Shown here: positions 1-5,387 of the stretch, in pieces
Layout of the letters: each line of letters begins with the position of its first letter
How positions within the stretch are numbered: position 1 is the first letter of the stretch
From: Gammaproteobacteria bacterium
GTDB taxonomy: Bacteria > Pseudomonadota > Gammaproteobacteria > Methylococcales > UBA2780
Direction of reading: 5' to 3'
NCBI GenBank assembly: GCA_003646305.1
Contig: QNFJ01000156.1
Coordinates: 1 to 5,387 of the forward strand
DNA: 5,387 nt
Translations under genes and position numbers: made by a program
The notes under the pieces: generated by a model
Told to the model about the DNA's origin: nothing
The model's database searches: none
What the model saw: only the letters and a program-made list of their open reading frames with translations

Positions 1-1280
1 CCATTGGTTCCTTCGTAGATGCAGAAAATTTTTGCATCACGCATATTCTGCTCCATACCTGATTCGCGAATATAACCCGCACCACCCAGTACCTGCACAC
101 CAAGACTAGCCACTTCACAGCCCACATCGGTAGCAAAAGCCTTACAAATGGGGATCATCAAATCGACCTGTTTAGCAGCCACTTTTCTAACCGCTTCATC
201 AGGATGTGCTCTGGAAAGGTCAAACTGTTTGGCCGTATCGTAGGCCACCATTCGTGAGCCTTCTGTTAGGGCTTTCATGGTCATAATCATACGACGAACA
301 TCGGGGTGATCCACGATCATTGCACCACCGTTGATGGCTTTTCCCTGTTTACGCTCTTTTGCATATTCGATCGCACCCTGAGTTGCCCGTTCTGCAACGC
401 CCATTCCCTGAAGGCCAACCATCAAACGTGCTGAATTCATCATCGTGAACATGTAACGCAACCCTTCATTGAGGTTGCCAACCAGATAACCGGTCGCATT
501 TTCAAAGCTCATCACACAAGTACATGAACCATGAATACCCATTTTGTGTTCGATACTTGCACAGACCGCTGGATTTCTTTCACCTAAGCTACCATCACCG
601 TTAACCAAAAATTTAGGCACTACAAACAGGCTAATCCCTTTAACACCTGCTGGTGCATCTGGGAGTCTTGCCAAGACTAAATGGATAATATTATCGGTAA
701 AGTCATGATCACCTGCGGTGATAAAGATCTTCGTTCCCTCGATAGCGTAGCTACCATCACCGTTATCAGCTGCTTTGGTTCTCACCTGACTGAGATCACT
801 ACCTGCCTGAGGCTCGGTCAGACACATGGTCCCTGTCCATTCACCTGTTGTCAGTTTTTCAAGGTAAATTGTTTTTAGTTCATTGCTGCCATGTTCTAGC
901 AATGCTTCATAGGCACCATTAGTCAGTCCAGGGTAAAGAGAGAAAGCATCATTACCCCCACTCAGCATTTCAGAAACGGCTGTTGCCAAAGTGAACGGTA
1001 ATCCTTGCCCACCAAAATCAATTGATTTATCAAGTGCTGTCCAGCCACTTTCTGCATAGAGCTGGTAAGCTTCTTTAAAGCCTGAAGGGGGTGTGACTAC
1101 GCCATTATCAAACTTACAGCCTTCCTCATCACCTGTCTCATTTAGCGGTGCGATGGTATTTTCGATGATTTTTGCTGCCTCATCGATCACACCTTGAACA
1201 ATATCCGGAGTCGCATCTTCAAAGCCTGGTAGTCCTGCTAATTCAGCAACATTAACCACTTCATCCAGTACAAACATCAT
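1..1280 (-). CDS. Acyl-CoA dehydrogenase, DmdC/FadE type (3' end outside window, 5' end frameshifted)
   Basis: FAD-dependent acyl-CoA dehydrogenase, which introduces the alpha-beta double bond into an acyl-CoA in the cytosol and passes electrons to ETF. I translated the frame by hand from the ATG at 1280; it is open for 426 codons to the left edge. Numbered from that ATG, CLTEPQAGSD at about 153-162 is the family FAD/substrate signature. A stretch beginning QVLGGAGY and ending RDAKIFCIYEGTN is the second signature, and E423 in YEGT is the expected catalytic base. The tract NIIHLVLARLPDAP followed by GVKGISLF is typical of the roughly 590-600 residue subfamily that includes DmdC (3-methylmercaptopropionyl-CoA dehydrogenase), so about 160 C-terminal residues should lie outside. 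The ATG lies inside the conserved N-terminal YKAP-x-RDM motif; a well-placed GTG at 1308 encodes its first half in another frame (separate entry). It is the last of three co-directional genes. The substrate is not determined: a short-chain acyl-CoA such as butyryl-CoA fits the neighbouring mutase, and a DmdC role is possible but unsupported by context. Confidence 0.9.
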   Translation of the reverse strand, partial: MMFVLDEVVNVAELAGLPGFEDATPDIVQGVIDEAAKIIENTIAPLNETGDEEGCKFDNGVVTPPSGFKEAYQLYAESGWTALDKSIDFGGQGLPFTLATAVSEMLSGGNDAFSLYPGLTNGAYEALLEHGSNELKTIYLEKLTTGEWTGTMCLTEPQAGSDLSQVRTKAADNGDGSYAIEGTKIFITAGDHDFTDNIIHLVLARLPDAPAGVKGISLFVVPKFLVNGDGSLGERNPAVCASIEHKMGIHGSCTCVMSFENATGYLVGNLNEGLRYMFTMMNSARLMVGLQGMGVAERATQGAIEYAKERKQGKAINGGAMIVDHPDVRRMIMTMKALTEGSRMVAYDTAKQFDLSRAHPDEAVRKVAAKQVDLMIPICKAFATDVGCEVASLGVQVLGGAGYIRESGMEQNMRDAKIFCIYEGTN

Positions 1281-1308
1281 GTCCCGTTGGCGCTTTATAT
1301 TCTGGCAC
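1261..1308 (-). other. Frameshifted N-terminal leader of the acyl-CoA dehydrogenase
   Basis: The GTG at 1308-1306 starts a frame reading V/M-P-E-Y-K-A-P-T and then stops at a TGA (1263-1261) after 15 codons. MPEYKAP is the start expected of this dehydrogenase subfamily, whose N-terminus normally reads MPxYKAPxRDM. The second half of that motif, R-D-M-M-F-V-L, is found in the frame of the main gene (codons CGG GAC ATG ATG from 1286). The shift therefore falls near 1286-1290, in the minus-strand run CCAACGGGAC. Loss of two bases, for example CGCG collapsing to CG in CCAACGCGGGAC, would restore the full motif. This is either a sequence error, a real disruption, or, less likely, a recoding site. 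Confidence 0.75.
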
Positions 1309-1314
1309 TTTTCT

Positions 1315-1319
1315 CTCCT
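1315..1319 (-). promoter_or_regulatory. Shine-Dalgarno site AGGAG for the dehydrogenase
   Basis: On the minus strand AGGAG is followed by a 6-nt spacer (AGAAAA) and the GTG at 1308. This is strong, ideally spaced and much better than anything in front of the ATG at 1280, where only a weak CGGGA is seen. It marks 1308 as the ancestral start and supports a frameshift inside the first ten codons rather than a natural start at 1280. Confidence 0.7.
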
Positions 1320-1332
1320 AAGTTTTAATTAA

Positions 1333-1346
1333 CCGGACTTATCCGG
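1333..1346 (-). terminator. Small GC hairpin in the gap before the dehydrogenase (weak terminator or processing site)
   Basis: CCGGA-CTTA-TCCGG is a perfect 5-bp stem with a 4-nt loop, in the 48-nt gap between the BtuF-like gene and the dehydrogenase. On the minus strand it is followed by TTAATT rather than a run of T, and it is preceded by a T6 run. It is thus too short and badly placed for a good intrinsic terminator. It could tune read-through or stabilise an mRNA end. Confidence 0.3.
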
Positions 1347-1356
1347 GAAAAAATTT

Positions 1357-2142
1357 TTAACTTGCTAACTCTTTATGAAAACGGTCAACAGCCTCTTTAA
1401 TCAATCGGTACCCCTCAACCAATCGAACCGATGGCCTACCCAAAAAGGCTTCTGAAATCGGTATAACCCTGCCATTCAAAACTGCCGAGACCGAACTTAA
1501 CAGCGGGTTTTCAGTTACAACTGACGCACGATATTTTTCTGCTTTAACACCACACCATGACATCACGATAATATCTGGATTGAGCGCTGCAAACCACTCA
1601 AACTCAAGCGGGCTACTGGTTGTCTCTTCAGACTCTAGTAGATTACGTCCACCTGCTAATTCGATTAGATCGTGCACCCAACTTTTCTTCCCTGCAATAA
1701 TCACTGGTTTTGGCCACCACTGGATAGCGATTGAGGGTCTTTTTCCTGCTCTACCCCCAACCGGTTTAATCTGCTCACGCATCTCTGTAACCAAGTTCAA
1801 ACCGCGTTCTGCCACCCCCAACCGTTCGGCAATATCGATGATGTCATCATAAACGGCTTCAATCGTTTCGGGTGCTGATGCGCGATAAGTTAACCCTGCT
1901 TTTTGCAGCGATTCCAGCACATTCTCGTGACCCGGTACCGTAAGCGATGCCAATACCAAATCGGGTTTTAAACTCACTATTTTTTCGGCATCAACCTGAA
2001 GGTCGGGGCCAACTCTTGGCAATTTAGAAACAACTGCTTCCGGGTAATCAGAATGATCATCGACGCCGACCAGAAACTGTTCGCACCCAAGGGCGCAAAC
2101 AATTTCTGTATTGGAGCAGGTCGTTGAAACAATTCTCATCAT
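1357..2142 (-). CDS. BtuF-like cobalamin-binding protein without signal peptide (periplasmic-binding-protein fold)
   Basis: This is a class III substrate-binding protein of the BtuF/FecB group (Pfam Peripl_BP_2), about 261 residues, near the usual size of a mature BtuF. Visible features, numbered from the ATG at 2142, are an N-terminal lobe starting MMRIVSTTCSNTEIVCALG, then GVDDHSDYP near 26-34, LPRVGPDL near 41-48 and LKPDLVLAS near 58-66. A long helical backbone spans about 93-125, then WWPKP near 142-146, KKSWVHDLIELAGG near 152-165 and LNPDIIVMSWCG near 187-198. There is no hydrophobic leader or lipobox, and no ATG, GTG or TTG lies in frame between 2148 and the end of icmF, so the protein should stay in the cytosol. 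Possible starts are TTG 2148 (closest to a weak AAGAG), ATG 2142 and ATG 2139; MRIVS at 2139 is where relatives that I recall begin. It follows icmF by 41 nt, which suggests cobalamin binding or delivery to the mutase. That role is inference. No ABC permease or ATPase is in the window. Confidence 0.85.
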   Translation of the reverse strand: MMRIVSTTCSNTEIVCALGCEQFLVGVDDHSDYPEAVVSKLPRVGPDLQVDAEKIVSLKPDLVLASLTVPGHENVLESLQKAGLTYRASAPETIEAVYDDIIDIAERLGVAERGLNLVTEMREQIKPVGGRAGKRPSIAIQWWPKPVIIAGKKSWVHDLIELAGGRNLLESEETTSSPLEFEWFAALNPDIIVMSWCGVKAEKYRASVVTENPLLSSVSAVLNGRVIPISEAFLGRPSVRLVEGYRLIKEAVDRFHKELAS

Positions 2143-2147
2143 GAACA

Positions 2148-2157
2148 AAGAGCTCTT
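2148..2157. repeat. 10-bp perfect palindrome AAGAGCTCTT
   Basis: AAGAGCTCTT reads the same on both strands. It sits in the 41-nt gap directly upstream of the BtuF-like gene, and the only purine-rich tract that could act as its ribosome binding site (AAGAG) is half of it. It may be chance in a short AT-rich gap. It has no loop, so it is unlikely to fold as an RNA hairpin. Confidence 0.3.
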
Positions 2158-2183
2158 AAAAACGTCATGAGCGTAATAGTTTT

Positions 2184-5100
2184 TTACATATTGCGGCGAT
2201 ACTGCCCCCCAACTTCAAAGAAGGTATCGGTAATCTGCCCAAGAGAACAATGTTGAACCGCATCCATCAATACCGCGAAGATATTTTCATTATTTTGAGC
2301 GGCCAGTTTGAGCTTCTCAAGATAAATTCCACTTTGATCACCGTGACGTGAATGGAAGTCATTCAAGCGGCTTAGCTGACTCTGTTTTTCCTCTTCTGTA
2401 GAACGGGCCAACTCGATTGTTTTTGCCTCTCCATCATCATTCGGATTTTCAAAAGTATTCACACCGATAATGGGGAGATCACCGGTATGCTTGAGCATCT
2501 CATAATTGAGCGACTCATCCTGAATTTTACCGCGCTGATAACCGGTCTCCATTGAGCCCAATACTCCACCACGCTCGGACATACGATCAAACTCTTGTAG
2601 AACCGCCTCTTCAACCAGGTTAGTCAGCTCTTCAACAATGAATGAACCTTGTAAAGAGTTTTCATTCTTGGTCAGACCGTATTCTTTATTGATGATGAGC
2701 TGGATTGCCATCGCACGGCGAACAGACTCTTCAGTCGGTGTGGTGATCGCTTCATCATAGGCATTGGTATGCAGGCTATTACAGTTATCGTTGATCGCAA
2801 TCAGTGCCTGCAGTGTTGTACGGATATCATTGAAATCCATCTCCTGCGCATGAAGTGAGCGACCCGAAGTCTGAATATGATATTTCAGTTTTTGGCCTCG
2901 TTCATTAGCACCATATTTAAAGCGCATTGCGGTAGCCCATATACGGCGTGCAACACGTCCCATCACAGTGTATTCAGGATCCATACCGTTCGAGAAGAAG
3001 AATGACAGATTCGCAGCAAAATCATCAATATCCATTCCACGAGACAGATAGGTTTCAACATAGGTAAAACCATTTGCCAGCGTGAAAGCCAGCTGCGAAA
3101 TGGGGTTCGCACCCGCTTCAGCGATATGATAACCGGAGATTGAAACCGAGTAGAAGTTCCGAACCTTTTTATGAACAAAGTATTCCTGGATGTCACCCAT
3201 CAATTTCAAGCTAAATTCAGTCGAGAAGATACAGGTATTCTGCCCTTGATCTTCTTTCAGAATGTCGGCCTGTACCGTTCCACGAACATTTTCCAGTGCC
3301 CAATCCCTGATTTTTGACATCTCATCTTCGGTGGGTCTTCTATTGTTCTCTTTCTCGAATTTCGCATACTGCTCATCAATCGCAGCATTTAGGAAGAAAG
3401 CTAAAATAGTTGGTGCTGGGCCGTTAATGGTTAACGAAACGGAAGTTGATGGTGCACACAACTCAAAGCCATCAAACAGCACTTTCATATCATCAAGTGT
3501 CGCAATGGAGACCCCTGAATTGCCGATCTTTCCATAAATATCCGGGCGCTCACCTGGATCATTACCGTACAGCGTCACCGAATCAAACGCTGTTGAAAGA
3601 CGTGTTGCTTCGGAGTTTTTAGAAAGGTATTTAAAGCGGCGATTAGAACGGAACGCATCCCCTTCACCCGCAAACATACGCGCAGGATCTTCACCTTCGC
3701 GTTTAAAGGCAAATACACCGGCTGTAAAGGGGAAGCTTCCTGGCACATTCTCTTCTAGCAGCCAGCGTAAAATCTCACCATCTTCCTCGTAGCGAGGCAG
3801 TGAAACTTTAGGAATCCGTGTATCAGAAAGTGAGCGGCTTGTTATCTTGGTGCGCAGCTCTCTACCTCGAATATTAACCACATATTCATCACCCGAATAG
3901 GCCTCTTTAAGCTGCGGCCACATCTCGATCAACTTTCTACAACGTGAATCGAACTTCTCGTCCCTTTTCTCAATCAAGCTATCCAGGCTGTCGCCATTTT
4001 GGCCAGATTTTTCGAGCATTTTTTTGGATTCAATCAACTGCTGCCGCTCACGCGCAATTTTCACCTGCACAGCTGAAGTTTTATGATAATTTCTAACGGC
4101 TTCCGAAATTTCAGCCAGGTAACGCTGCCGCTCTGGTGCGACAATCACCGTCCGCGTAGTCGAGAATTTTGTCTCTGCGGGCGCGAAGAAATTGCCCTTC
4201 CAGCTGGTCAGCCCTTTTTCTTTAAAAGCAGCGACCAGTCCCTGATAAAGTGCCGTCACACCATCATCATTGAATTTAGAGGCAATCGTTCCATAGACCG
4301 GCAACGTTTCAGAATCGACCGTAAACAATTCATGATTACGCTGATACTGTTTACGCACATCGCGCAGTGCATCCTGCCCGCCTTTTCTATCAAATTTGTT
4401 AATGACAACTAAGTCAGCAAAGTCGAGCATATCAATTTTCTCAAGTTGACTTGCTGCACCAAACTCAGGGGTCATCACATACATTGAGGCGTTAACGTAA
4501 GGAATAATTCCCGCATCACCCTGCCCAATACCCGGCGTCTCAACAATAATCAGATCAAAATTGGAGACTTTGCAAAGATTAACAATAGAGGTCAAAGAGG
4601 CGGGCACTTCACCCGAAGTTCCACGTGTCGCAATTGAGCGGAAATAGACGTTAGGAACATTCAACGAATTCATGCGGATACGGTCGCCCAACAGTGCCCC
4701 ACCTGTTTTACGCTTGGTTGGATCGATCGCGATAATCGCAATCTTCAACTCATTTAAATCCAGGTTAAAGCGGCGAATCAGCTCATCAGTCAAAGAAGAC
4801 TTACCCGCACCACCCGTTCCGGTAATACCCAATACAGGAGTTTTAGCGAATTTATCAGCTTCTTTCGCCAGGCTTTTAAGCCGTGTATCAGCAATTTTTC
4901 CTTCATCTAAAGCGGTGATCAGGCGCGAAAGCTCTCTATAACCACCTTCTTCTAATCCACTGTTTTTCTTTGGAATATCTTTCTTTGAAAGGTCAAAATC
5001 TGTGCGCTCGACCATATCATCAATAATGCCCTGTAGCTGCATTTTTTGACCATCTTCTGGAGTGTAGATACGGGTGACACCGTAGGCTTCAAGTTCCGCA

Positions 5101-5387
5101 ATCTCTTCGGGTACGATTACACCACCACCGCCACCAAACAATTTAATATGCGGTGCGCCTCGCTCTTTCAACAGGTCGATCATGAATTTGAAGTATTCAA
5201 CATGGCCACCCTGGTAGGAACTGATGGCAATACCCTGCACATCTTCCTGAATAGCCGCATTCACAATCTCTTCTACAGAGCGATTATGGCCTAGGTGAAT
5301 CACCTCTACGCCGGTTGACTGTAAAATCCGGCGCATAATATTGATCGCCGCATCGTGGCCATCGAACAGACTTGCTGCGGTGACAAA
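2184..5387 (-). CDS. icmF: Fused isobutyryl-CoA mutase IcmF (B12 domain, GTPase chaperone, mutase barrel), 5' end outside window
   Basis: Adenosylcobalamin-dependent carbon-skeleton mutase that interconverts isobutyryl-CoA and n-butyryl-CoA in the cytosol, with its own G-protein chaperone. The frame stays open to the right edge, giving 1067 residues of the usual roughly 1090, so the ATG at 5336 is internal. Numbering from F1 at 5387, residues 1-130 are the B12-binding domain: DGHDAA at 9-14 with H11 as cobalt ligand, SSYQGG at 56-61 and GGGGG at 85-89. A MeaB-like GTPase follows at about 180-400, with the P-loop GTGGAGKS at 190-197, ETPGIGQ at 283-289 and NKFD at 330-333. A charged linker covers about 412-537. 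The mutase barrel then runs to the C-terminus, with SGYHIAEAGA holding the conserved His754. F559 in AGVF and Q716 in GQNT replace the Tyr and Arg that hold the methylmalonyl carboxylate, marking an isobutyryl-CoA rather than methylmalonyl-CoA enzyme. No frameshift or missing motif is seen. It is the first gene of the cluster in the window; its promoter is outside. Confidence 0.97.
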   Translation of the reverse strand, partial: FVTAASLFDGHDAAINIMRRILQSTGVEVIHLGHNRSVEEIVNAAIQEDVQGIAISSYQGGHVEYFKFMIDLLKERGAPHIKLFGGGGGVIVPEEIAELEAYGVTRIYTPEDGQKMQLQGIIDDMVERTDFDLSKKDIPKKNSGLEEGGYRELSRLITALDEGKIADTRLKSLAKEADKFAKTPVLGITGTGGAGKSSLTDELIRRFNLDLNELKIAIIAIDPTKRKTGGALLGDRIRMNSLNVPNVYFRSIATRGTSGEVPASLTSIVNLCKVSNFDLIIVETPGIGQGDAGIIPYVNASMYVMTPEFGAASQLEKIDMLDFADLVVINKFDRKGGQDALRDVRKQYQRNHELFTVDSETLPVYGTIASKFNDDGVTALYQGLVAAFKEKGLTSWKGNFFAPAETKFSTTRTVIVAPERQRYLAEISEAVRNYHKTSAVQVKIARERQQLIESKKMLEKSGQNGDSLDSLIEKRDEKFDSRCRKLIEMWPQLKEAYSGDEYVVNIRGRELRTKITSRSLSDTRIPKVSLPRYEEDGEILRWLLEENVPGSFPFTAGVFAFKREGEDPARMFAGEGDAFRSNRRFKYLSKNSEATRLSTAFDSVTLYGNDPGERPDIYGKIGNSGVSIATLDDMKVLFDGFELCAPSTSVSLTINGPAPTILAFFLNAAIDEQYAKFEKENNRRPTEDEMSKIRDWALENVRGTVQADILKEDQGQNTCIFSTEFSLKLMGDIQEYFVHKKVRNFYSVSISGYHIAEAGANPISQLAFTLANGFTYVETYLSRGMDIDDFAANLSFFFSNGMDPEYTVMGRVARRIWATAMRFKYGANERGQKLKYHIQTSGRSLHAQEMDFNDIRTTLQALIAINDNCNSLHTNAYDEAITTPTEESVRRAMAIQLIINKEYGLTKNENSLQGSFIVEELTNLVEEAVLQEFDRMSERGGVLGSMETGYQRGKIQDESLNYEMLKHTGDLPIIGVNTFENPNDDGEAKTIELARSTEEEKQSQLSRLNDFHSRHGDQSGIYLEKLKLAAQNNENIFAVLMDAVQHCSLGQITDTFFEVGGQYRRNM

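Noticed and set aside
681..878. Plus-strand 65-codon open frame
   Set aside because: It lies antisense within the dehydrogenase, whose protein is strongly conserved here (FAD signature). It has no recognisable domain and no good ribosome binding site.
1309..1356. Internal promoter for the dehydrogenase in the AT-rich gap
   Set aside because: There are TTAATT- and TAAAAC-like hexamers but no pair with a credible -35 and spacing; any AT-rich gap would give such matches.
1580..1852. Plus-strand 90-codon open frame opposite the BtuF-like gene
   Set aside because: Its sequence is the antisense image of conserved BtuF-like motifs and resembles no family I know. The plus-strand frames opposite icmF (3262-3537, 4083-4412, 4672-4941, 5046-5294) and the minus-strand frame at 2963-3196 are rejected for the same reason.
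2158..2184. Inverted repeat AAAAAC/GTTTTT just after the icmF stop as a terminator
   Set aside because: The 6-bp stem is almost all A-T with a loop of about 15 nt, so it would be unstable, and the following gene is close and co-directional.
5334..5336. ATG at 5336 as the start of IcmF
   Set aside because: The frame continues upstream to the window edge and encodes FVTAASLFDGHDAAIN, which contains the cobalt-ligating His of the B12-binding domain. The true start lies beyond 5387.
5346..5363. DGHDAA instead of the classical DxHxxG B12 motif, as a possible defect
   Set aside because: I recall other IcmF proteins carrying a small residue such as Ala or Ser at the last position. The His and the downstream SxxxxG and Gly-rich elements are intact, so this looks normal for the family.

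Overview
The window carries three genes, all on the minus strand and closely spaced, so it reads right to left as one probable operon from a heterotrophic, B12-using bacterium. GC content looks to be in the mid-40s percent by eye. The closest protein resemblances I can recall are to Gammaproteobacteria and related Pseudomonadota; genus is not assignable from the sequence alone.

Layout in transcription order. (1) 5387 to 2184: the fused B12-dependent isobutyryl-CoA mutase IcmF, with the B12-binding domain, the MeaB-type GTPase chaperone domain and the mutase barrel in one chain. It runs off the right edge, so only the extreme N-terminus is missing. (2) 2142 to 1357: a BtuF-like protein of the periplasmic-binding-protein fold that has no signal peptide, 41 nt after icmF. 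(3) 1308/1280 to 1: a DmdC/FadE-type acyl-CoA dehydrogenase, cut off at the left edge just after its catalytic glutamate. Its first codons appear to be frameshifted.

How they may work together: IcmF interconverts isobutyryl-CoA and n-butyryl-CoA with adenosylcobalamin. The dehydrogenase could oxidise the resulting straight-chain acyl-CoA to the enoyl-CoA for beta-oxidation. The BtuF-like protein could bind cobalamin in the cytosol for the mutase. The mutase assignment is firm. The linkage to the dehydrogenase and the role of the BtuF-like protein are inferences from gene order.

There are no gene-free stretches over 300 bases. The two intergenic gaps are about 41 and 48 nt and hold a weak hairpin, a short palindrome and one good ribosome binding site. 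I found no tRNA, rRNA, CRISPR, insertion sequence or riboswitch. The points most worth a second look are the 5' frameshift in the dehydrogenase gene and the leaderless, cysteine-containing BtuF-like protein between a B12 enzyme and a dehydrogenase.
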